From the NCBI GenBank assembly GCA_037443765.1, contig JBBINS010000001.1:186001-250000 (forward strand): a stretch of 64,000 nucleotides of DNA, in the 5' to 3' direction. Both the position numbers and the translations under genes were made by a program. Shown in pieces: positions 17,047 through 24,765 of this stretch. The notes under the pieces were generated by a model, which saw only the letters and a program-made list of their open reading frames with translations, ran no database searches and was not told the DNA's origin. The DNA comes from CAIKZZ01 sp037443765 (lineage in GTDB: Bacteria; Pseudomonadota; Gammaproteobacteria; Steroidobacterales; Steroidobacteraceae). The stretch's first letter is position 1, and each line of letters starts with the position of its first letter.

Positions 17047-17062
17047 ATCATCAAACGCTAAT
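17047..17062. promoter_or_regulatory. Degenerate copy of the ATTAG-N6-CTAAT motif
   Basis: ATCAT-CAAACG-CTAAT keeps the right half-site and 6-base spacer, with 3 of 5 matches on the left. It lies 38 bp before the first YeeE-type gene in an AT-rich patch. Support is weak without a scan. Confidence 0.3.
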
Positions 17063-17100
17063 ATATCGGCAGCCCCGCGCGGCTGCCAAGGGGTCCATCG

Positions 17101-17613
17101 ATGGATCTGCGTCGCCGCTGGCCGCCCGTGCTTGCTGGTCTCCTGATCGGGCTCAGCATGCTGCTTGCCTGGGTCGTGGCCGGTCGCGGCATCGGGGCGA
17201 GCGGGGCGCTGACGGCGATTGTCGCGACCCTCCAGCATTGGATCTTTCCGACTCTTACGGAGCGCAGCGCGTATTTCGCGCCCTATTTCGCCGGTGGTGC
17301 GAATCCGCTCAACGACTACCTGGTCTATCTCCTGATCGGCGTGCTGCTCGGTGCGTTTGCCGGGGCGGCGTCGTGCCGTGACTTGAGTTTCGAAGTGCAG
17401 CGCGGTCCCCGGGCGACGACGCTGGGCCGGTTGGCAGGCGCGCTTGCTGGCGGCGTGCTGACGGGCTTCGCCGCCCGCCTTGCGCGCGGCTGCACGAGCG
17501 GCGAGGGGCTGGTCGGCGCCGCTCAGCTCTCTGTCGGCGCCTGGGTGTTCCTGCTCTGCATCTTCGCCGGTGGGTTTGGAGCCGCTTACTTCGTGAGAAA
17601 GCAATGGATCTAG
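17101..17613 (+). CDS. YeeE/YedE-family sulfur transporter, first half-protein
   Basis: A 170-residue membrane protein with four or five helices of the YeeE/YedE (DUF395, SoxT/TsuA-like) family. The conserved Cys131 sits in ARGCTSGEGL, the family's pore cysteine motif; Cys92 and Cys153 are additional. Family members import thiosulfate or sulfane sulfur into the cytoplasm. Here the transporter is encoded as two proteins, and the next gene supplies the second half with a 10-bp overlap. It is the first gene of the 17101-22848 operon. Confidence 0.85.
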   Translation: MDLRRRWPPVLAGLLIGLSMLLAWVVAGRGIGASGALTAIVATLQHWIFPTLTERSAYFAPYFAGGANPLNDYLVYLLIGVLLGAFAGAASCRDLSFEVQRGPRATTLGRLAGALAGGVLTGFAARLARGCTSGEGLVGAAQLSVGAWVFLLCIFAGGFGAAYFVRKQWI

Positions 17614-18455
17614 CCCCCTTCGTCAAGACGGGCCTCATCTCGGAGGCGCTCAATCTGTGGCTGGCCGTGCCGATCGGCTTCCTGTTCGGCTTCGGCCTTT
17701 ATCACGCGGGCTTCACCGACAGTCGCAAGATTGCGGGAGCGTTCTACCTCAAGGACGTCGGGGTTCCCGTCGTCATGTTCTCGGCGATCGCAGCCGGGAC
17801 GCTCGGTCTGTGGGGCTTCGGTCTGGCGGGGTTCCTCGACCTCTCCAAGGTCTATTTTCTGCCAACCTATCTCGTGCCGATGGCGGTCGGGGGCCTCTTG
17901 TTCGGTGTCGGCATGGCGGTCGGGGGTTTCTGCCCTGGGACCGCCGTCGCTTCGGTGGCTACAGGCCGGCTCGATGCGGTCGTGTTCATCGTCGGCTTCT
18001 TCGGCGGTTCGCTTCTCTTTGGTGACCTCTTCCCGGTCTGGGGCGACTTCTACCGCAGCGACTTCCTCCCGAACGCCCGACTAGACCAGGTGTTCGGCAC
18101 GGGGCTCGGCGTCAACGTCCTGATCGTCGTCGTCGCCGCAGTCGCCGGCAGCCTGCTGATGCGTCTCGGACAGCGGCACTTCTGGACCACGCCCAAGGAC
18201 GAGAGCCTTGCGCCGGAACAGGTCTTGAAGTACGAGGTCCCGTATGTGACGGCAGCGATCGTGCTTGCGCTCGCCGCGGCGTTCGTGCCGACCCGCGCCT
18301 TCGTCAAGGGTCCAGTGCCGGAGCCGTATTACATCGTCGAGCGGTCCGCCGCCGGCGCGGCCCAGAGGTCGATTGCGCCAACGGCCGTGACCCTTGGCGG
18401 AGGCCGCTCCGGGGCCGTGCCTACCCCGCCGGCGAAACACAGGGAGGGCTGCTGA
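17604..18455 (+). CDS. YeeE/YedE-family sulfur transporter, second half-protein, Cys-tailed
   Basis: A 283-residue membrane protein, the partner of the preceding half-transporter. Cys110 lies in the family motif GGFCPGTAVAS. About seven helices end near residue 230. A flexible Pro/Ala/Gly-rich tail of about 50 residues follows and ends in HREGC, so the last residue is Cys283. The rhodanese-like lipoprotein at the end of the same operon also ends in REGC. The tail is likely a mobile cysteine arm handling sulfane sulfur; its side of the membrane is not certain. The 10-bp overlap with the first half implies coupled translation. Confidence 0.85.
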   Translation: MDLAPFVKTGLISEALNLWLAVPIGFLFGFGLYHAGFTDSRKIAGAFYLKDVGVPVVMFSAIAAGTLGLWGFGLAGFLDLSKVYFLPTYLVPMAVGGLLFGVGMAVGGFCPGTAVASVATGRLDAVVFIVGFFGGSLLFGDLFPVWGDFYRSDFLPNARLDQVFGTGLGVNVLIVVVAAVAGSLLMRLGQRHFWTTPKDESLAPEQVLKYEVPYVTAAIVLALAAAFVPTRAFVKGPVPEPYYIVERSAAGAAQRSIAPTAVTLGGGRSGAVPTPPAKHREGC

Positions 18456-18471
18456 CCGTGCGGTACGCCCG

Positions 18472-20676
18472 ATGAAACGGCGGGAATTCATCAAGCTTGG
18501 CCTGCTGGGTGCCGGTGTCGCCGGTTCGTCCGCGACGCTCAGCGGTTGTGGCTTGCTTAAGGCAGGCGCGGGGCACCCAGCGCCCGGCTCCGGCGCCGTG
18601 TCCGCCACGCCGACGTATTGCGAGATGTGCTTTTGGAAGTGCGCCGGATTTGTCTATCGCGAGGACGGCCAGCCGTGGAAGATCACCGGCAACGAGGCGG
18701 ACCTCCACAGCCAAGGCCGACTGTGCACCCGTGGTACCGCCGGTCTTGGGAGCTTCGAGGACCGGGACCGCCTGCGGACACCGCTGCTGCGCGTGACCGG
18801 CCCCGACGGCCGGCAAAGCTTCCGCGAGGCATCGTGGGACGAAGCGCTCGATTTCGCGGCATCGAAACTCAAGAGGATCGCCGCGGATCAGGGGCCCGAC
18901 CACACTTTGCTCCTCAACCATGGCTCTGGCGCGAGTCACTTCCGCCACCTGATGCGCGCGTTCGGATCCGGCAGCGCCGCGGAGCCCGCCTTCGCGCAAT
19001 GCCGCGGCCCGCGCGATGTCGGATTCAGCCTCACGGTCGGCGATGGCGTCGGTTCCCCGGAGCGGACCGATATGGAGCACTCGCGCTGTATCGTGCTCAT
19101 CGGGTCGCACATCGGAGAGAACCTGCACAACGGTCAGGTGCAGACGCTGACCGCCGCGCTCGAGCGTGGCGCGACCTTGATTACGGTGGACCCGCGATTC
19201 TCGGTCGCGGCCGGCAAGTCCCGCTACTGGCTGCCGATCAGGCCAGGAACGGATCTGGCCCTGCTGCTCGCTTGGATGAACGTCCTCATCACCGAGGAAC
19301 TCTACGACAAGGCCTACGTGCAGCGGTATACGATGGGCCTCGACAAGCTCGCCGCACACGTACAGCGGTACTCGCCAGAATGGGTCTATCTCGAGACCGG
19401 GATCGAGCCGGATCTGATTCGGACTACCGCGCGCGAGATGGCACGGGCCGCTCCGGCAACACTCGTGCACCCGGGCCGTCACTCCGTGTGGTACGGGGAC
19501 GATACCCAGCGCTCGCGGGCCGTCGCGATGCTGAACGTGCTGCTCGGCTCATGGGGTCGCCCTGGCGGCTTCTATCAGCCCGAACAGGTATCGCTGCCTA
19601 AATTCCCTTTGCCGAAATACCCGGAGCCAAAGAGCACGTACGCGGTCGCCCACGCCGGTCGCTATCCGTTCGCCGATCAGGGGGTGACTACGGCCCTCAT
19701 CGAGGCGTCGATCGGCCGCGAGGCCCATTACAAGGCGTGGGTGGTCTACGGCACAAACCTGCCGACAACCATCCCGGGAATCCGGCCGCAGCTTCAGGCG
19801 GCGGCGGAATCGCTCGAACTCCTCGTGGTCGTCGATACAATGCCATCCGAGATCACCGGCTACGCCGATGTCGTGCTGCCCGAATGCACTTACGTCGAGC
19901 GTTACGACGATCTGCGCAACGCCGGAGAACGGGAGCCCTCGCTCGCGCTGCGCATGCCGGCCTTCCCGCCCCGGTACGAGACGAAGCCGGGTTGGTGGAT
20001 TGCCAAGCAACTCGGCCACCGTCTTGGGCTCGATGCATACTTCCCCTGGAAAGACTACGCCGAGGTCCTCGACTGGCAGCTCAAGCAGGTGGGGACGTCC
20101 CTTGAGGAGATGCAGCGAATCGGTGTGAAAAGCTTCCCGCGCAAGCAGCCCAAGTACATCGCTGACGGGCAGCCGGTCCGGTTCGACACACCGAGCGGTC
20201 GCATCGAACTCTTTTCCACCCAGCTGGCGGCGCAAGGGTTCGATCCGATGCCGGTCTACGTGCCGCCGGACCCTGTCCCGCAGGGGTACTACCGACTGAA
20301 CTACGGCCGTACTCCGGCGCATACTTTCGGGAAGACGACCAACAACCCGCTGTTGTTTCAGCTCATGCCCGAGAACACGCTCTGGGTGAACCCGCAGGTT
20401 GCGGCAGAGCGCGGACTCGCGAACGGCAGCTACATTCGTCTTCGCAACCCCGACGGATTGGTCAGTAACCCGATTCGCGTTCACATTACCGAACGTATCG
20501 GCCCAGACTCCGTGTACATGGCGCACGGCTTCGGTCATGAGTCCCGCCGTCTGCGGCTGACTTACGGTGTCGGCGCCGATGACTCGGCGCTGATGACGCG
20601 CGTCAAGGTGGATCCGTTGATGGGCGGGACCGGGATGCGTGCCAACTACGTCACATTCGTAGCGGAGGGCGCATAG
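18472..20676 (+). CDS. Psr/Phs-type periplasmic molybdopterin oxidoreductase, catalytic subunit
   Basis: A 734-residue DMSO-reductase-family enzyme. The N-terminus has a twin-arginine signal (KRREFIK), with a lipobox-like LSGC (Cys26), so the mature protein may be a Tat-exported lipoprotein. A 4Fe-4S cluster is held by Cys50-53-57-85. Cys177 in AQCRGP is the probable Mo ligand, as in polysulfide and thiosulfate reductases. With the ferredoxin and NrfD subunits downstream it forms a PsrABC-type complex. In this oxidative context it could run as a sulfane-sulfur or polysulfide dehydrogenase feeding quinone. Substrate is not determinable. Tat export argues against cytoplasmic SoeA. Confidence 0.87.
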   Translation: MKRREFIKLGLLGAGVAGSSATLSGCGLLKAGAGHPAPGSGAVSATPTYCEMCFWKCAGFVYREDGQPWKITGNEADLHSQGRLCTRGTAGLGSFEDRDRLRTPLLRVTGPDGRQSFREASWDEALDFAASKLKRIAADQGPDHTLLLNHGSGASHFRHLMRAFGSGSAAEPAFAQCRGPRDVGFSLTVGDGVGSPERTDMEHSRCIVLIGSHIGENLHNGQVQTLTAALERGATLITVDPRFSVAAGKSRYWLPIRPGTDLALLLAWMNVLITEELYDKAYVQRYTMGLDKLAAHVQRYSPEWVYLETGIEPDLIRTTAREMARAAPATLVHPGRHSVWYGDDTQRSRAVAMLNVLLGSWGRPGGFYQPEQVSLPKFPLPKYPEPKSTYAVAHAGRYPFADQGVTTALIEASIGREAHYKAWVVYGTNLPTTIPGIRPQLQAAAESLELLVVVDTMPSEITGYADVVLPECTYVERYDDLRNAGEREPSLALRMPAFPPRYETKPGWWIAKQLGHRLGLDAYFPWKDYAEVLDWQLKQVGTSLEEMQRIGVKSFPRKQPKYIADGQPVRFDTPSGRIELFSTQLAAQGFDPMPVYVPPDPVPQGYYRLNYGRTPAHTFGKTTNNPLLFQLMPENTLWVNPQVAAERGLANGSYIRLRNPDGLVSNPIRVHITERIGPDSVYMAHGFGHESRRLRLTYGVGADDSALMTRVKVDPLMGGTGMRANYVTFVAEGA

Positions 20677-20677
20677 C

Positions 20678-21220
20678 ATGACCCGCTACGCGATGGTGAT
20701 CGATACCCGGCTCTGCATTGGCTGCGGCGACTGCGTCGTCGCCTGCAGGACCGAGAACAAGGTGCCGATCGGCCTCAATCGCGATTGGGTAGTCGAGGCG
20801 ACTTCGGGCGAGTACCCAAACCTCAAGACCGAGTTCCGCTCCGAACGATGCAATCATTGTTCGCACGCGACCTGCGTCTACCAGTGCCCGACCGGTGCGA
20901 GCCACTACTGGCGTGATAGCAACATCGTGCTGGTCGATCCGGCGAAGTGCACCGGCTGCAAAGCCTGCATTGCCGCCTGCCCCTACGACGCCCGCCTCGT
21001 CATGCATCCTGAGGGATACGTGGACAAATGCACGTTCTGCGTGCATCGCGTCGAAAAAGGGCTCGATCCGGCCTGCGTCTCGACATGCCCGACGCGCTGC
21101 ATGCACTTCGGGCTGCTCGACGATCCCAACAGCAAGGTGTCGGAACTGCTGCGGACTCGCCAGCACAAGGTGCTGCACCCCGAGACCGGCAACGAGCCGA
21201 ACGTGTACTACCTGACCTGA
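20678..21220 (+). CDS. PsrB/NrfC-type four-cluster ferredoxin subunit
   Basis: A 180-residue protein with 16 cysteines arranged for four 4Fe-4S clusters: CIGCGDCVVAC, CNHCSHATCVYQCP, CTGCKACIAACP and CTFCVHR...CVSTCPTRC. There is no signal peptide; family members ride with the Tat-exported catalytic subunit. It carries electrons between the molybdopterin subunit and the NrfD membrane subunit. The start lies one base after the stop of the catalytic gene. Confidence 0.93.
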   Translation: MTRYAMVIDTRLCIGCGDCVVACRTENKVPIGLNRDWVVEATSGEYPNLKTEFRSERCNHCSHATCVYQCPTGASHYWRDSNIVLVDPAKCTGCKACIAACPYDARLVMHPEGYVDKCTFCVHRVEKGLDPACVSTCPTRCMHFGLLDDPNSKVSELLRTRQHKVLHPETGNEPNVYYLT

Positions 21221-21226
21221 GGATCT

Positions 21227-22228
21227 GTGACTGTGCTCGACGAGCTGCTCATTACGGCGCGTGCCAACCCGAGAATCGACCCCGCGCTCGACATCTGGGG
21301 CTGGCAGATCTCGGTCTATCTGTTCCTCGGTGGTCTGACTGCGGGCATCATGTTCTTCTCGGCGTTGATGCTGCTGCTGCGCAAGGATCGCGAGGCGCCA
21401 TTCGCCGTGAATCGGCTGGCACTGCTCGGCCCCGTCGCGCTCTCGCTCGGCATGACGGCGCTCTTTCTCGATCTCGAGGTCAAGTCTCACGTATACCGGT
21501 TCTACATGGCCTTCCGGCCGACGTCGCCGATGTCGTACGGGGCGTGGATCCTGCTACTCATCTACCCGGTCGCTGCGCTGCAGGTCTTATCGAACGTGCG
21601 CGTGGGCTTCCCCGCGGTCGCGAGCTGGGTGGACGTGCTCACGCCGATTCGACGCCTGACGGATCTGGCGGAACGCCACCGGCGTAGCATCGCCGCCGCG
21701 GCAATCCCGCTGGCGGTCGCTCTCGGCATCTACACCGGTATCCTGCTGAGCGCGTTCGCGGCCCGACCGTTCTGGAATATCGGGCTGCTCGGCCCGTTGT
21801 TTCTGGTGTCCGGACTGTCGACCGGCGCGGCAATCATCGCGCTGCTGAGCCGCGAGCGCACGGAAATGAGACTCTTCACGCTGATCGACATCGGGCTCAT
21901 CGTCGTCGAGATCGCCCTGGTCGGGTTGCTGCTGATCAGCCTCGCGACCGGTGCCAAGCTGCAGTTGCTGGCTCTGCGCCACCTCTTTACTGGCGGTTAC
22001 ATGGTCGCGTTCTGGGGCGTGTTCGTCGGCATCGGCCTTCTGGTCCCGCTGCTCCTCGATTACCTCGAGATCCGTGGCAGGCTTCACCGATTCGCGTTAC
22101 TCGCCCCGGCGCTCGTGCTGTTTGGCGGCTTGGCGCTGCGCGTCATTGTCGTCGATCTCGGTCAGGAGACCCGATGGACCCACTACGACTCGGAATACAA
22201 CACTCTGCTTCTGGAGCGGTTGCGGTGA
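21227..22228 (+). CDS. NrfD/PsrC-type quinone-interacting membrane subunit
   Basis: A 333-residue polytopic protein with about eight to nine helices, the NrfD/PsrC signature WGWQISVYLFLGGLTAG near the N-terminus and a conserved acidic residue in the second helix. It anchors the PsrAB-like module and exchanges electrons with quinone. It starts at GTG 21227 with GAGGATCT just upstream, and its stop overlaps the next GTG (GTGA). Confidence 0.9.
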   Translation: MTVLDELLITARANPRIDPALDIWGWQISVYLFLGGLTAGIMFFSALMLLLRKDREAPFAVNRLALLGPVALSLGMTALFLDLEVKSHVYRFYMAFRPTSPMSYGAWILLLIYPVAALQVLSNVRVGFPAVASWVDVLTPIRRLTDLAERHRRSIAAAAIPLAVALGIYTGILLSAFAARPFWNIGLLGPLFLVSGLSTGAAIIALLSRERTEMRLFTLIDIGLIVVEIALVGLLLISLATGAKLQLLALRHLFTGGYMVAFWGVFVGIGLLVPLLLDYLEIRGRLHRFALLAPALVLFGGLALRVIVVDLGQETRWTHYDSEYNTLLLERLR

Positions 22229-22848
22229 GGACCTGGCTGCCTGGCCTGTTGCTCCTGGTCGCCGTCACCGGCTGCCGCGGCCCGGGCTCGGCTGCCCCCG
22301 ACGCCAACCTCGAGCGCGCGGCGCAGACCGTGGCGCGGGGCGAGGACGTGGTTCAGCCTCAGGAATTCGCGCGCTGGGTCATCGCCGGGCGTAAGGACTA
22401 TGTGCTCGTCGACCTTCGCCCTGCGGCTGCCTTCGGCGCCGGGCACATCGACGGCGCACAGAACCTGCGCCTCCCGGAACTTGTCGCGCCCGCAGCGGGA
22501 GCTGCCATTCCGGCCGACCGACCGCTGATCGTCTACGCGGGCGATGCCGGCGGAACGGCCGCATCGGCGGCGTTGCTCCTGGCCGCCGGACGCAACGCGC
22601 GCGCCCTGGCTGGCGGATATGACGGGTGGTCCCGCGAGGTGCTGCACGCCGGTCGTGCGCCGACGGCAGGCGCATCGGAATCCCCTGCGGCGGTCGATGC
22701 GCAGGCGATGGGGTGTTACTTCGTCGGTGGTCCACCTCGGGCCGCGCCGCCGCCGGAGTCGTCGAAGAGCCTTCAATCAGCCCCGTTCGTGCCGCCACTG
22801 AGTGAGCCTGGGGCGCCTGCTGCGAAGAAGAAGCGCGAGGGCTGCTGA
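22225..22848 (+). CDS. Rhodanese-like lipoprotein lacking the catalytic Cys, with C-terminal REGC tail
   Basis: A 207-residue lipoprotein: signal helix with lipobox VTGC (lipidated Cys17), then a rhodanese fold (residues 43-142: VLVDLRPAAAF, GHIDGA, GGYDGW). The active-site loop reads LIVYAGDAGG, with Ala105 where the sulfur-binding cysteine belongs. The only mature cysteines are Cys17 (lipidated), Cys164 (MGCYFVGG) and the terminal Cys207 in KKKREGC. It may bind sulfur through the tail rather than the rhodanese loop. It is translationally coupled to the NrfD gene and ends the operon. Confidence 0.85.
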   Translation: MRTWLPGLLLLVAVTGCRGPGSAAPDANLERAAQTVARGEDVVQPQEFARWVIAGRKDYVLVDLRPAAAFGAGHIDGAQNLRLPELVAPAAGAAIPADRPLIVYAGDAGGTAASAALLLAAGRNARALAGGYDGWSREVLHAGRAPTAGASESPAAVDAQAMGCYFVGGPPRAAPPPESSKSLQSAPFVPPLSEPGAPAAKKKREGC

Positions 22849-22867
22849 TACCCGACCGTCGCCCTGG

Positions 22868-22888
22868 GGCCCGATCGTGCATCGGGCC
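22868..22888. terminator. 8-bp GC hairpin between convergent genes
   Basis: GGCCCGAT (22868-22875) and ATCGGGCC (22881-22888) form a perfect 8-bp stem with a 5-base loop, 20 bp after the rhodanese-lipoprotein stop. It is not followed by a T-run on either side, so its strength as a terminator is uncertain. The rest of the 22849-23046 gap shows no gene. Confidence 0.4.
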
Positions 22889-23046
22889 GCGTCCAAAGCC
22901 TGGATTGGGCGACCGACCGCGTCGTGGTGTGCTTCGGGATGGAGGTGCTGAAGGCCCCGCGCGCTGCCTGATCGTCAAGCCATCGAGATATCGCCCGACG
23001 TCGGCGAGCCCGGTGGCTGCGTGGTCGAGCGGGGATTGGCCGACTC

Positions 23047-24765
23047 CTAAGGGATAGCGCCGCCGGCAGGCGGCGGCGTTCGCCGTCCGGTATCGGATCG
23101 CGACTTCTGGCCGACGCTGTCGAGCGGAGCCTTCAGGATCCGCTGGAGTTCCATGGCCGAGAACGGGCGCACTGGATTTTCGTCTTGTACGGCGGTCGAC
23201 CCCTTGAGTTGGGTCCAGGCGTCAGGCGGCAGGCCATCCCGAAGCGGTGCCTGTTCGGCGACGAACCTCCACCCGCCCTCCACACGCCGCAGCGTGCCGC
23301 TTCCGAGTCCGAGCGCGAGGCTGGAGGCGTGGCAGCTGCCGCACGAGCGGCCAGGTCCGGTCGTATGGGGTTCAAGTGCCGCGAAGCGTCGGACAAACTT
23401 CTCGCCGGCCCACGTGGGGTGGCGGACGGTCATTACCATGCCGGGAACAACCGGGACGATGCGATCGTCGCGGTCAACGCCGAGTGTCGGAAGTTCCGCG
23501 CGCGTGTCCCAGCGGCGTTCGCGCCACTCACCGGCCGTTTCCCGCCCCGCCGCGAAGTCCCACTGTGCACCTTGCGGTGCAAAACTCAGGTGGCAACCGT
23601 AGCACTGCGGCGCCCACTGGCTGTGGCAGGAGGAGCAGGTCAACCGGCGGTGCTCGTTGGCCAGAGCGTGGCTCGCGCTCGTATATTGCGGAATACGCAG
23701 CGGTTTACCGCCGGCCTTGGGATGGATCCAGGCGTCATTCTGTCGCAGCTCGACGTTCCACAATGGGGTACCGTGGCGTGCGGTCACGGCGAAGCGAGTC
23801 GAGCGATCAACGGCGAACGGGACCTTCCGAAGGAGAGCGGCATAGGGCGCCGGCCAGAGGTCCACTGATGTCCGGCGACCGCCGGCGACGTGACAGTCCG
23901 CGCACCCGATGTCGACTCCGGCGCTCTTCGACGTCGCCTCGGCGCCGACGCTCATCACTTCCGCCTCGGTATGGCAGTCGATGCAGCTGAGGCCAGCCGC
24001 ATGATGGATGTCCTCGGGCTTGCGGATGACAGGCCTCCCATCTGCGAGCTGGAGCGGTGGAGCTCGGGTAGCCGCCGCGGGAATCGGTACGAGAGTCTCT
24101 GCGAGCCCGACGTAATTCAGCGACACGCGGCCAGAGCGCGAGTGACACCCGAAGCACCGGCCGTCGCTCATCGCCGCCGTCAGTGCCGGATGCGCGCCGG
24201 CGGGATGCTGGTCGACATGGCAGGCGAGGCAGCCTCCGCCGCGATCCAGCGTGGCATCGAGTCCGTGACCTTGCTTGGGTTGACCCAGGTGACAGCCTGC
24301 GCACTCCTTTCGAAGCAGCGAGTCGGCGGGCGTGGCGCCGAGGTGCGACAGGTCCGCGACCCCATCGCGAACCTCCGGCTCGCCCAGCACCCGTCGCGTA
24401 CTCCTCACGATGCCCGCCCCGGAGCTCATGAGGCCATGACTGACCGACGCAACCTTGTCGGCATGGCACGGGCCGCAAGTGAACCCTGCGTTCTCGAGGA
24501 GTCCGGGATACGCGATCAGGTTCCGGTGTGCGTCCGGAAGGGCAGCGCTCGTCCCATCGCCACGGTGGCAGCGTACGCAATCCGCCGCGATTCCCGCATG
24601 CGCAGAATCGAGACCACGAGCCATGGCGGCATGGCAGGTGGTGCATGTTGCAGCGTCCGCGAGGAGCGGCGTCGCACACAAGCAAGCCGTCAGAGTGGTG
24701 AGCCAGAACCCGGTCACCCCATCGGCTGCCCGGCGTGCGGCGCGAAAGGTTAACCTAGCTGCCAT
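23047..24765 (-). CDS. Periplasmic 11-haem c-type cytochrome
   Basis: A 572-residue protein with a signal peptide (about residues 1-38, ending PLLADA) and eleven CXXCH haem motifs: CTTCH, CVRCH, CGPCH, CAGCH, CLACH, CFGCH, CIDCH, CADCH, CSSCH, CYGCH and CGSCH. A 170-residue region without haems lies between the eighth and ninth, and another before the last. I do not recognise a named family; octahaem tetrathionate reductase and other multihaem sulfur cytochromes are only distant comparisons. The start at 24765 shares the sequence CATG with the divergent TauE gene. It ends convergent with the Psr-like operon. Confidence 0.85.
   Translation of the reverse strand: MAARLTFRAARRAADGVTGFWLTTLTACLCATPLLADAATCTTCHAAMARGLDSAHAGIAADCVRCHRGDGTSAALPDAHRNLIAYPGLLENAGFTCGPCHADKVASVSHGLMSSGAGIVRSTRRVLGEPEVRDGVADLSHLGATPADSLLRKECAGCHLGQPKQGHGLDATLDRGGGCLACHVDQHPAGAHPALTAAMSDGRCFGCHSRSGRVSLNYVGLAETLVPIPAAATRAPPLQLADGRPVIRKPEDIHHAAGLSCIDCHTEAEVMSVGAEATSKSAGVDIGCADCHVAGGRRTSVDLWPAPYAALLRKVPFAVDRSTRFAVTARHGTPLWNVELRQNDAWIHPKAGGKPLRIPQYTSASHALANEHRRLTCSSCHSQWAPQCYGCHLSFAPQGAQWDFAAGRETAGEWRERRWDTRAELPTLGVDRDDRIVPVVPGMVMTVRHPTWAGEKFVRRFAALEPHTTGPGRSCGSCHASSLALGLGSGTLRRVEGGWRFVAEQAPLRDGLPPDAWTQLKGSTAVQDENPVRPFSAMELQRILKAPLDSVGQKSRSDTGRRTPPPAGGAIP

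Noticed and set aside
17101..18455. Frameshift splitting one YeeE gene into two
   Set aside because: Each part has its own start; the 10-bp overlap and complete helices in both fit the known two-protein form of the family, so a sequencing frameshift is not needed.
18472..22228. Assignment of the molybdoenzyme as cytoplasmic sulfite dehydrogenase SoeABC
   Set aside because: The catalytic subunit has a Tat signal and is shorter than typical SoeA; SorAB already serves sulfite oxidation.
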